NCBI GenBank assembly: GCA_963853835.1
Contig: OY970821.1
Coordinates: forward strand, 55,446,640 to 55,510,639
DNA from: Calendula officinalis
Taxonomy: Eukaryota; Streptophyta; Magnoliopsida; Asterales; Asteraceae
Reading direction: 5' to 3'
DNA length: 64,000 nucleotides
Each line of letters starts with the position of its first letter. Positions within the stretch are counted from its first letter, which is position 1. The translations under genes and the position numbers were made by a program. Shown here in pieces: positions 20,597 through 30,537 of this stretch. A model generated the notes under the pieces. The model ran no database searches and was not told the origin of the DNA. It saw only the letters and a list, made by a program, of their open reading frames with translations.

Positions 20597-23500
20597 TTGG
20601 ATATTGAAGAGTTCGGGCCGAAGAGGGATGTTCGGGCCGAAGTGGTGTTCGGGCCGAAGTGCGATGTTCGGGCCGAAGTGGTGTTCGGGCCGAAGTGGTG
20701 TTCGGGCCGAAGTTCGGTGTTCGGGCCGAGGATGCTGTTCGGGCCGAGGTTGAAGTTCGGGCCGAGGTCGGAGTTCGGGCCGAGGTTGAAGTTCGGGCCG
20801 AGGTTGAAGTTCGGGCCGAAAATGAAGTTCGGGCCGGGAACAGTGAAGAGTTCGGGCCGAACTTGTTCTTGGCAGTGACGAACGAACCAGCTATTTTGGT
20901 TACTCGTGGGCGTGAAACGGACACCCGAGTTGAAAGTTATGAATGTTTTAGTATAGCACCTTTTGTCACACAATCTTGGATATTGAAGAGTTCGGGCCGA
21001 AGAGAGATGTTCGGGCCGAAGTGGTGTTCGGGCCGAAGTGCGATGTTCGGGCCGAAGTGCGATGTTCGGGCCGAAGTGGTGTTCGGGCCGAAGTTCGGTG
21101 TTCAGGCCGAGGATTATGTTCGGGCCGAGGTTGAAGTTCGGGCCGAGGTCGGAGTTCGGGCCGAGGTTGAAGTTCGGGCCGAGGTTGAAGTTCGGGCCGA
21201 GGTTGAAGTTCGGGCCGAAAATGAAGTTCGGGCCGGGAACAGTGAAGAGTTCGGGCCGAACTTGTTCTTGGCAGTGACGAACGAACCAGCTATTTTGGTT
21301 ACTCGTGGGCGTGAAACAGACACCCGAGCTGAAAGTTATGAATGTTTTAGTATAGCACCTTTTGTCACACAATATTGGATATTGAAGAGTTCGGGCCGAA
21401 GAGGGATGTTCGGGCCGAAGTGGTGTTCGGGCCGAAGTGGGATGTTCGGGCCGAAATGGTGTTCGGGCCGAAGTGGTGTTCGGGCCGAAGTTCGGTGTTC
21501 GGGCCGAGGATGATGTTCGGGCCGAGGTTGAAGTTCGGGCCGAAAATGAAGTTCGGGCCGGGAACAGTGAAGAGTTCGGGCCGAACTTGTTCTTGGCAGT
21601 GACGAACGAACCAGCTATTTTGGTTACTCGTGGGCGTGAAACAGACACCCGAGCTGAAAGTTATGAATGTTTTAGTATAGCACCTTTTGTCACACAATAT
21701 TGGATATTGAAGAGTTCGGGCCGAAGAGGGATGTTCGGGCCGAAGTGGTGTTCGGGCCGAAGTGGGATGTTCGGGCCGAAGTGGTGTTCGGGCCGAAGTG
21801 GTGTTCGGGCCGAAGTTCGGTGTTCGGGCCGAGGATGATGTTCGGGCCGAGGTTGAAGTTCGGGTCGAAAATGAAGTTCGGGCCGGGAACAGTGAAGAGT
21901 TCGGGCCGAACTTGTTCTTGGCAGCGACGAACGAACCAGCTATTTTGGTTATTCGTGGGCGTGAAACGGACACCCGAGCTGAAAGTTATGAATGTTTTAG
22001 TATAGCACCTTTTGTCACACAATCTTGGATATTGAAGAGTTCGGGCCGAAGAGGGATGTTCGGGCCGAAGTGGTGTTCGGGCCGAAGTGCGATGTTCGGG
22101 ATGAAGTGCGATGTTCGGGCCGAAGTGGTGTTCGGGCCGAAGTTCGGTGTTCGGGCCGAGGATGATGTTCGGGCCGAGGTTGAAGTTCGCGCCTAGTTCG
22201 GAGTTCGGGCCGAGGTTGAAGTTCGGGCCGAGGTTGAAGTTCGGGCCGAAAATGAAGTTCGGGCCGGGAACAGTGAAGAGTTCGGGCCGAACTTGTTCTT
22301 GGCAGTGACGAACGAACCAGCTATTTTGGTTACTCGTGGGCGTGAAACGGACACCCGAGCTGAAAGTTATGAATGTTTTAGTATAGCACCTTTTGTCACA
22401 CAATATTGGATATTGAAGAGTTCGGGCCGAAGAGGGATGTTCGGGCCGAAGTGGTGTTCGTGCCGAAGTGGGATGTTCGGGCCGAAGTGGTGTTCGGGCC
22501 GAAGTGGTGTTCGGGCCGAAGTTCGGTGTTCGGGCCGAGGATGATGTTCGGGCCGAGGTTGGAGTTCGGGCCGAGGTCGGAGTTCGGGCCGAGGTTGCAG
22601 TTCGGGCCGAAAATGAAGTTCGGGCCGGGAACAGTGAAGAGTTCGGGGCGAACTTGTTCTTGGCAGTGACGAACGAACCAGCTATTTTGGTTACTCGTGG
22701 GCGTGAAAAGGACACCCGATCTGAAAGTTATGAATGTTTTAGTATAGCACCTTTTGTCACACAATCTTGGATATTGAAGAGTTCGGGCCGAAGAGGGATG
22801 TTCGGGCCGAAGTGGTGTTCGGGCCGAAGTGCGATGTTCGGGCCGAAGTGGTGTTCGGGCCGAAGTGGTGTTCGGGCCGAAGTGGTGTTCGGGCCGAAGT
22901 TCGGTGTTCGGGCCGAGGATGATGTTCGGGCCGAGGTTGAAGTTCGGGCCGAGGTCGGAGTTCGGGCCGAGGTTGAAGTTCGGGCCGAGGTTGAAGTTCG
23001 GGCTGAAAATGATGTTCGGGCCGGGAACAGTGAAGAGTTCGGGCCGAACTTGTTCTTGGCAGTGACGAACGAACCAGCTATTTTGGTTACTCGTGGGCGT
23101 GAAACGGACACCCGAGCTGAAAGTTATGAATGTTTTAGTATAGCACCTTTTGTCACACAATCTTGGATATTGAAGGGTTCGGGCCGAAGAGGGATGTTCG
23201 GGCCGAAGTGGTGTTCGGGCCGAAGTGCGATGTTCGGGCCGAAGTGGTGTTCGGGCCGAAGTGGTGTTTGGGCCGAAGTTCGGTGTTCGGGCCGAGGTTG
23301 AAGTTCGGGCCGAGGTCGGAGTTCGGGCCGAGGTTGAAGTTCGGGCCGAGGTTGAAGTTCGGGCCGAGGTTGAAGTTCGGGCCGAGGTTGAAGTTTGGGC
23401 CGAGGTTGAAGTTCGGGCCGGGAACAGTGAAGAGTTCGGGCCGAACTTGTTCTTGGCAGTGACGAACGAACCATCTATTTTGGTTACTCGTGGGCGTGAA

Positions 23501-24285
23501 ACGGACACCCGAGCTGAAAGTTATGAATGTTTTAGTATAGAACTTTTTGTCACACAATCTTGGATATTGAAGAGTTCGGGCCGAAGAGGGATGTTCGGGC
23601 CGAAGTGGTGTTCGGGCCGAAGTGCGATGTTCGGGCCGAAGTTCGGTGTTCGGGCCGAGGATGATGTTCGGGCCGAAGTTCGGTGTTCGGGCCGAGGATA
23701 ATGTTCGGGCCGAAGTTCGGTGTTCGGGCCGAGGATGATGTTCGGGCCGAGGTTGAAGTTCGGGCCGAAAATGAAGTTCGGGCCGGGAACAGTGAAGAGT
23801 TCGGGCCGAACTTGTTCTTGGCAGTGACGGACGAACCAGCTATTTTGGTTACTCGTGGGCGTGAAACAGACACCCGAGCAGAAAGTTATGAATGTTTTAG
23901 TATAGCACCTTTTGTCACACAATCTTGGATATTGAAGAGTTCGGGCCGAAGAGGGATGTTCGGGCCGAAGTGGTGTTCGGGCCGAAGTGCGATGTTCGGG
24001 CCGAAGTGGTGTTCGGGCCGAAGTGGTGTTCGGGCCGAAGTTCGGTGTTCGGGTCGAGGATGATGTTCGGGTCGAGGTTGAAGTTCGGGCCGAGGTCGGA
24101 GTTTGGGCCGAGGTTGAAGTTCGGGCCGAAAACGAAGTTCGGGCCGGGAACAGTGAAGAGTTCGGGCCGAACTTGTTCTTGGCAGTGACGAATGAACCAG
24201 CTATTTTGGTTACTCGTGAGCGTGAAACGGACACCCGAGCTGAAAGTTATGAATGTTTTAGTATAGCACCTTTTGTCACACAATC
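20597..24285. repeat. Ten monomers, weak HOR structure
   Basis: Starts are 20597, 20976, 21375, 21700, 22025, 22406, 22767, 23163, 23560 and 23925 (379, 399, 325, 325, 381, 361, 396, 397, 365, 361 bp). 21375 and 21700 are adjacent near-duplicates with a B block reduced to one GAGGTTGAAG unit. 23163 has an enlarged B block, with five GAGGTTGAAG units after the GAGGTCGGAG unit, and lacks both GAGGATGATG and GAAAATGAAG. 22025 has GATGTTCGGGATGAAGTGCG and GCGCCTAGTTCGGAG. 23560 has the triple 37-bp unit. Confidence 0.85.
23630..23740. repeat. Three tandem 37-bp units
   Basis: The GAAGTTCGGTG + GAGGATGATG pair is present three times: 23630-23666, 23667-23703 (with GAGGATAATG) and 23704-23740. It is the only triple I found, and shows that the 37-bp step itself can expand. 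The rest of this monomer's B block is very short. Confidence 0.92.
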
Positions 24286-26418
24286 TTGGATATTGAAGAG
24301 TTCGGGCCAAAGAGGGATGTTCGGGCCGAAGTGGGATGTTCGGGCCGAAGTGGTGTTCGGGCCGAAGTTCGGTGTTCGGGCCGAGGATGATGTTCGGGCC
24401 GAGGTTGAAGTTCGGGCCGAGGTCGGAGTTCGGGCCGAGGTTGAAGTTCGGGCCGAGGTTGAAGTTCGGGCTGAAAATGAAGTTCGGGCCGGGAACAGTG
24501 AAGAGTTCGGGCCGAACTTGTTCTTGGCAGTGACGAACGAACCAGCTATTTTGGTTACTCGTGGGCGTGAAACGGACACCGGAGCTGAAAGTTATGAATG
24601 TTTTAGTATAACACCTTTTGTCACACAATATTGGATATTGAAGAGTTCGGGCCCAAGAGGGATGTTCGGGCCGAAGTGGTGTTCGGGCCGAAGTGGTGTT
24701 CGGGCCGAAGTTCGGTGTTCGGGCCGAGGATGATGTTCGGGCCAAGGTTGGAGTTCGGGCCGAGGTCGGAGTTCGGGCCGAGGTTGAAGTTCGGGCCGAG
24801 GTTGAAGTTCGGGCCGAAAATGAAGTTCGGGCCGAGAACACTGAAGAGTTTGGGCCGAACTTGTTCTTGGCAGTGACGAACGAACCAGCTATTTTGGTTA
24901 CTTGTGGGCGTGAAACGGACACCCGAGCTGAAAGTTATGAATGTTTTAGTATAGCACCTTTTGTCACACAATCTTGGATATTGAAGAGTTCGGGCCGAAG
25001 AGGGATGTTCGGGCCGAAGTGGTGTTCGGGCCGAAGTGCGATGTTCGGGCCGAAGTGGTGTTCCGGCCGAAGTGGTGTTCGGGCCGAAGTTCGGTGTTCG
25101 GGCCGAGGATGATGTTCGGGCCGAGGTTGTAGTTCGGGCCGAGGTCGGAGTTCGGGCCGAGGTTGAAGTTCGGGCCGAGGTTGAAGTTCGGGCCGAAAAT
25201 GAAGTTCGGGTCGGGAACAGTGAAGAGTTCGAGCCGAACTTGTTCTTGGCAGTGACGAACGAACCAGGTATTTTGGTTACTCGTGGGCGTGAAACGGACA
25301 CCCGAGCTGAAAGTTATGAATGTTTTAGTATAGCACCTTTTGTCACACAATCTTGGATATTGAAGAGTTCGGGCCGAAGAGGGATGTTCGGGCCGAAGTG
25401 GTGTTCGGGCCAAAGAGGGATGTTCGGGCCGAAGTGGGATGTTCGGGCCGAAGTGGTGTTCGGGCCGAAGTTCGGTGTTCGGGCCGAGGATGATGTTCGG
25501 GCCGAGGTCGGAGTTCGGGCCGAGGTCGGAGTTCGGGCCGAGGTTGAAGTTCGGGCCGAGGTTGAAGTTCGGGCCGAAAATGAAGTTCGGGCCGGGAACA
25601 GTGAAGAGTTCGGGCCGAACTTGTTCTTGGCAGTTACGAACGAACCAGCTATTTTGGTTACTCGTGGGCGTGAAACGGACACCCGAGCTGAAAGTTATGA
25701 TTGTTTTAGTATAGCACTTTTTGTCACACAATATTGGATATTGAAGAGTTCGGGCCCAAGAGGGATGTTCGGGCCGAAGTGGTGTTCGGGCCGAAGTTCG
25801 GTGTCGGGCCGAGGATAATGTTCGGGCCAAGGTTGGAGTTCGGGCCGAGGTCGGAGTTCGGTCCGAGGTTGAAGTTCGGGCCGAGGTTGAAGTTCGGGCC
25901 GAAAATGAAGTTCGGGCCGAGAACACTGAAGAGTTTGGGCCGAACTTGTTCTTGGCAGTGACGAACGAACCAGCTATTTTGGTTACTTGTGGGCGTGAAA
26001 CGGACACCCGAGCTGAAAGTTATGAATGTTTTAGTATAGCACCTTTTGTCACACAATCTTGGATATTGAAGAGTTCGGGCCGAAGAGGGATGTTCGGGCC
26101 GAAGTGGTGTTCGGGCCGAAGTGGTGTTCGGGCCGAAGTGGTGTTCGGGCCGAAGTTCGGTGTTCGGGCCTAGGATGATGTTCGGGCCGAGGTTGAAGTT
26201 CGGGCCGAGGTCGGAGTTCGGGCCGAGGTTGAAGTTCGGGCCGAGGTTGAAGTTCGGGCCGAAAATGAAGTTCGGGTCGGGAACAGTGAAGAGTTCGGGC
26301 CGAACTTGTTCTTGGCAGTGACGAACGAACCAGCTATTTTGGTTACTCGTGGGCGTGAAACGGACACCCGAGCTGAAAGTTATGAATGTTTTAGTATAGC
26401 ACCTTTTGTCACACAATC
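24286..26418. repeat. Three-monomer HOR in two copies (about 1.07 kb each)
   Basis: Starts are 24286, 24631 and 24974, then 25353, 25734 and 26059 (345, 343, 379; 381, 325, 360 bp). The second member has GGGCCCAAGAGG, GGGCCAAGGTTGGAG, GAGAACACTGAAGAGTTTGG and GTTACTTGTGGG in both copies. 25734 lost one base (GTGTCGGGCC near 25803) and several A units. 25353 has an extra GCCAAAGAGGGATG block, which makes a quadruplex-type run. Confidence 0.87.
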
Positions 26419-26814
26419 TTGGATATTGAAGAGTTCGGGCCGAAGAGGGATGTTCGGGCCGAAGTGGTGTTCGGGCCGAAGTGCGATGTTCGGGCCGAAG
26501 TGCGATGTTCGGGCCGAAGTGGTGTTCGGTCCGAAGTTCGGTGTTCGGGCCGAGGATGATCTTCGGGCCGAGGTTGAAGTTCGGGCCGAGGTCGGAGTTC
26601 AGGCCGAGGTTGAAGTTCGGGCCGAGGTTGAAGTTCGGGCCGAAAATGAAGTTCAGGCCGGGAACAGTGAAGAGTTCGGGCCGAACTTGTTCTTGGCAGT
26701 GACGAACGAACCAGCTATTTTGGTTACTCGTGGGCGTGAAACGGACACCCGAGCTGAAAGTTATGAATGTTTTAGTATAGCACCTTTTGTCACACAATAT
26801 TGGATATTGAAGAG

Positions 26815-26904
26815 TTCGGGCCGAAGAGGGATGTTCGGGCCGAAGTGGTGTTCGGGCCGAAGTGGTGTTCGGGCCGAAGTTCGGTGTTCGGGCCGAGGAT
26901 GATG
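26815..26904. repeat. A block of the reference monomer: 17/19-bp subrepeats
   Basis: Five units follow the lead: TTCGGGCCGAAGAGGGATG (19), TTCGGGCCGAAGTGGTG (17) twice, TTCGGGCCGAAGTTCGGTG (19) and TTCGGGCCGAGGATGATG (18). Across the array the 17-bp GAAGTGGTG unit varies from one to five copies, and 19-bp GAAGTGGGATG or GAAGTGCGATG units may be inserted. The 17- and 19-bp forms tend to balance, so the block stays close to a multiple of 18 (here 90 bp). Because 17 and 19 are not multiples of three, this block rotates the reading frame. That explains the recurring peptide triplet FGPKW / CSGRSG / VRAEVV in translations. Confidence 0.93.
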
Positions 26905-27017
26905 TTCGGGCCGAGGTTGAAGTTCGGGCCGAGGTCGGAGTTCGGGCCGAGGTTGAAGTTCGGGCCGAGGTTGAAGTTCGGGCCGAAAATGAAGTTCGGG
27001 CCGGGAACAGTGAAGAG
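26905..27017. repeat. B block of the reference monomer: 18-bp subrepeats and terminal unit
   Basis: The units are TTCGGGCCGAGGTTGAAG, TTCGGGCCGAGGTCGGAG, two more GAGGTTGAAG units and TTCGGGCCGAAAATGAAG, all 18 bp, then the 23-bp GGGAACAGTGAAGAG unit. Being exactly 18 bp, they keep one frame and translate as repeated FGPRLK (plus strand) or GPNFNL (minus strand). The GAGGTTGAAG unit is the one most often gained or lost between sister monomers. The order GAGGATGATG, GAGGTTGAAG, GAGGTCGGAG, GAGGTTGAAG, GAAAATGAAG, GGGAACAGTG is preserved in most monomers, so the units are position-specific variants and not freely exchanging. Confidence 0.93.
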
Positions 27018-27142
27018 TTCGGGCCGAACTTGTTCTTGGCAGTGACGAACGAACCAGCTATTTTGGTTACTCGTGGGCGTGAAACGGTCACCCGAGCTGA
27101 AAGTTATGAATGTTTTAGCATAGCACCTTTTGTCACACAATA
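27018..27142. repeat. Linker of the reference monomer, the only part without tandem subrepeats
   Basis: This stretch of about 125 bp begins with a last TTCGGGCCGAAC. It then holds TTGTTCTTGGCAGTGACG, the short direct repeat GAACGAACC, CTATTTTGGTTACTCG, TGGGCGTGAAACGG, CACCCGAGCTGAAAG, TTATGAATGTTTTAGTATAG (here AGCATAG) and CACCTTTTGTCACACAAT. It contains the stop codons that end nearly every open frame: TGA and TAG on the plus strand, TAA on the minus strand. It is AT-richer than the subrepeats. I recognise no tRNA, promoter or transposon end in it. Its conservation over the whole window may reflect homogenisation or a constraint; the sequence alone cannot separate these. Confidence 0.9.
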
Positions 27143-28660
27143 TTGGATATTGAAGAGTTCGGGCCGAAGAGGGATGTTCGGGCCGAAGTGGTGTTCGGGC
27201 CGAAGTGGGATGTTCGGGCCGAAGTGGTGTTCGGGTCCAAGTGGAGTTCGGGCCGAAGTTCGGTGTTCGGGCCGAGGTTGATGTTCGGGCCGAGGTTGAA
27301 GTTCGGGCCGAGGTCGGAGTTCGGGCCGAGGTTGAAGTTCGGGCCGAGGTTGAAGTTCGGGCCGAAAATGAAGTTCGGGCCGGGAACAGTGAAGAGTTCG
27401 GGCCGAACTTGTTCTTGGCAGTGACGAACGAACCAGCTATTTTGGTTACTCGTGGGAGTGAAACGGCCACCCGAGCTGAAAGTTATGAATGTTTTAGTAT
27501 AGCACCTTTTGTCACACAATATTGGATATTGAAGAGTTCGGGCCGAAGAGGGATGTTCGGGCCGAAGTGGTGTTCGGGCCGAAGTGCGATGTTCGGGCCG
27601 AAGTGCGATGTTTGGGCCGAAGTGGTGTTCGGGCCGAAGTTCGGTGTTCGGGCCGAGGATGATGTTCGGGCCGAGGTTGAAGTTCGGGCCGAGGTCGGAG
27701 TTCGGGCCGAGGTTGAAGTTCGGGCCGAGGTTGAAGTTCGGGCCGAAAATGAAGTTCGGGCCGGGAACAGTGAAGAGTTCGGGCCGAACTTGTTCTTGGC
27801 AGTGACGAACGAACCAGCTATTTTGGTTACTCGTGGGCGTGAAACGGTCACCCGAGCTGAAAGTTATGAATGTTTTAGCATAGCACCTTTTGTCACACAA
27901 TATTGGATATTGAAGAGTTCGGGCCGAAGAGGGATGTTCGGGCCGAAGTGGTGTTCGGGCCGAAGTGGGATGTTCGGGCCGAAGTGGTGTTCGGGTCCAA
28001 GTGGAGTTCGGGCCGAAGTTCGGTGTTCGGGCCGAGGTTGATGTTCGGGCCGAGGTTGAAGTTCGGGCCGAGGTCGGAGTTCGGGCCGAGGTTGAAGTTC
28101 GGGCCGAGGTTGAAGTTCGGGCCGAAAATGAAGTTCGGGCCGGGAACAGTGAAGAGTTCGGGCCGAACTTGTTCTTGGCAGTGACGAACGAACCAGCTAT
28201 TTTGGTTACTCGTGGGCGTGAAACGGTCACCCGAGCTGAAAGTTATGAATGTTTTAGCATAGCACCTTTTGTCACACAATATTGGATATTGAAGAGTTCG
28301 GGCCGAAGAGGGATGTTCGGGCCGAAGTGGTGTTCGGGCCGAAGTGGGATGTTCGGGCCGAAGTGGTGTTCGGGTCCAAGTGGAGTTCGGGCCGAAGTTC
28401 GGTGTTCGGGCCGAGGTTGATGTTCGGGCCGAGGTTGAAGTTCGGGCCGAGGTCGGAGTTCGGGCCGAGGTTGAAGTTCGGGCCGAGGTTGAAGTTCGGG
28501 CCGAAAATGAAGTTCGGGCTGGGAACAGTGAAGAGTTCGGGCCGAACTTGTTCTTGGCAGTGACGAACGAACCAGCTATTTTGGTTACTCGTGGGCGTGA
28601 AACGGACACCCGAGCAGAAAGTTATGAATGTTTTAGTATAGCACCTTTTGTCACACAATC

Positions 28661-30537
28661 TTGGATATTGAAGAGTTCGGGCCGAAGAGGGATGTTCGGG
28701 CCGAAGTGGTGTTCGGGCCGAAGTGCGATGTTCGGGCCGAAGTGGTGTTCGGGCCGAAGTTCGGTGTTCGGGCCGAGGATGATGTTCGGGTCGAGGTTGC
28801 AGTTCGGGCCGAGGTCGGAGTTTGGGCCGAGGTTGAAGTTCGGGCCGAAAATGAAGTTCGGGCCGGGAACAGTGAAGAGTTCGGGCCGAACTTGTTCTTG
28901 GCATTGACGAATGAACATGCTATTTTGGTTACTCGTGGGCGTGAAACGGACACCCGAGCTGAAAGTTATGAATGTTTTAGTATAGCACCTTTTGTCACAC
29001 AATCTTGGATATTGAAGAGTTCGGGCCGAAGAGGGATGTTCGGGCCGAAGTGGGGTTCGGGCCGAAGTGCGATGTTCGGGCCGAAGTGGTGTTCGGGCCG
29101 AAGTGGTGTTCGGGCCGAAGTGGTGTTCGGGCCGAAGTTCGGTGTTCGGGCCGAGGATGATGTTCGGGCCGAGGTTGAAGTTCGGGCCGAGGTCTGAGTT
29201 CTGGCCGAGGTTGAAGTTCGGGCCGAGGTTGAAGTTCGGGCCGAGGTTGAAGTTCGGGCTGAAAATGATGTTCGGGCCGGGAACATTGAAGAGTTCGGGC
29301 CGAACTTGTTCTTGGCAGCGACGAACGAACCAGCTATTTTGGTTACTCGTGGGCGTGAAACGGACACCCGAGCTGAAAGTTATGAATGTTTTAGTATAGC
29401 ACCTTTTGTCACACAATCTTGGATATTGAAGAGTTCGGGCCGAAGAGGGATGTTCGGGCCGAAGTGGTGTTCGGGCCGAAGTGCGATGTTCGGGCCGAAG
29501 TGGTGTTCGGGCTGAAGTGGTGTTCGGGCCGAAGTTCGGTGTTCGGGCCGAGGATGATGTTCGGGCCGAGTATGAAGTTCGGGCCGAGGTCGGAGTTCGG
29601 GCCGAGGTTGAAGTTTGGGCCGAGGTTGAAGTTCGGGCCGAAAATGAAGTTCGGGCGGGGAACAGTGAAGAGTTCGGGCCGAACTTGTTCTTGGCAGTGA
29701 CGAACGAACCAGCTATTTTGGTTACTCGTGGGCGTGAAACGGACACCCGAGCAGAAAGTTATGAATGTTTTAGTATAGCACCTTTTGTCACACAATCTTG
29801 GATATTGAAGAGTTCGGGCCGAAGAGGGATGTTCGGGCCGAAGTGGTGTTCGGGCCGAAGTGCGATGTTCGGGCCGAAGTGGTGTTCGGGCCGAAGTGGT
29901 GTTCGGGCCGAAGTTCGGTCTTCGGGCCGAGGATGATGTCCGGGCCGAGGTTGAAGTTCGGGCCGAGGTCGGAGTTCTGGCCGAGGTTGAAGTTCGGGCA
30001 GAGGTTGAAGTTCGGGCCGAGGTTGAAGTTCGGGCTGAAAATGATGTTCGGGCCGGGAACAGTGAAGAGTTCGGGCCGAACTTGTTCTTGGCAGCGACGA
30101 ACGAACCAGCTATTTTGGTTACTCGTGGGCGTGAAACGGACACCCGAGCCGAAAGTTATGAATGTTTTAGTATAGCACCTTTTGTCACACAATCTTGGAT
30201 ATTGAAGAGTTCGGGCCGAAGAGGGATGTTCGGGCCGAAGTGGTGTTCGGGCCGAAGTGCGATGTTCGGGCCGAAGTGGTGTTCGGGCCGAAGTGGTGTT
30301 CGGGCCGAAGTTCGGTGTTCGGGCCGAGGTCGGAGTTCGGGCCGAGGTTGAAGTTCGGGCCGAGGTTGAAGTTCGGGCCGAAAATGAAGTTCGGGCTGGG
30401 AACAGTGAAGAGTTCGGGCCGAACTTGTTCTTGGCAGTGACGAACGAACCAGCTATTTTGGTTACTCGTGGGCGTGAAACGGACACCCGAGCAGAAAGTT
30501 ATGAATGTTTTAGTATAGCACCTTTTGTCACACAATC
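28661..30537. repeat. Five-monomer HOR, copy 1 (1,877 bp)
   Basis: Monomers start at 28661, 29005, 29419, 29798 and 30195 (344, 414, 379, 397, 343 bp). Markers: CGGGTCGAGGTTGCAG and TTGGCATTGACGAATGAACATG in the first; GAAGTGGGGTTCGGG and GAACATTGAAG in the second; GCCGAGTATGAAG and GGGCGGGGAACAG in the third; TTCGGTCTTCGGG and GATGTCCGGG in the fourth; GGGCTGGGAACAG in the fifth. All recur 1,877 bp later. Confidence 0.93.

Larger units (their letters stand above)
26800..27142. repeat. Reference monomer (343 bp), clean example of the unit
   Basis: This copy shows the plan with few mutations. It has a 15-base lead TTGGATATTGAAGAG, then five A-block units of 19, 17, 17, 19 and 18 bp. Five B-block units of 18 bp follow, then a 23-bp terminal unit TTCGGGCCGGGAACAGTG plus AAGAG, then a linker from 27018 to 27142. 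Longer monomers of 361, 379, 397 and 414 bp add whole subunits to the A or B block. Shorter ones of 325 and 307 bp lack subunits. The linker length hardly changes. The monomer start is a convention, chosen because TTGGATATTG occurs once per unit. Confidence 0.95.
26419..28660. repeat. Locally homogenised set of six monomers with a 760-bp dimer
   Basis: Starts are 26419, 26800, 27143, 27522, 27903 and 28282 (381, 343, 379, 381, 379, 379 bp). 27143, 27903 and 28282 are near-identical and share the odd unit TTCGGGTCCAAGTGGAG and GAGGTTGATG in place of GAGGATGATG. 26419 and 27522 share two successive GTGCGATG units. The linker variants GAAACGGTCACCC and TTTTAGCATAGC occur only here (near 27087, 27847 and 28227). 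The order suggests a dimer 27143+27522 copied once, then a single-monomer copy. Confidence 0.9.

Noticed and set aside
20091..20600. Insertion of a mobile element at the irregular 506-bp unit
   Set aside because: All bases belong to known parts of the monomer. It is a full monomer plus a linker-only remnant, with no foreign sequence, terminal repeats or target-site duplication.
27030..27142. tRNA-derived element or RNA polymerase III promoter in the linker
   Set aside because: TGGCAGTGACG is one base off an A box, and the variant GTTCGAGCC fits a B box (GWTCRANNC). However, the order and spacing are not those of a tRNA, no cloverleaf can be drawn, and the B-box fit occurs only in mutated subunits.
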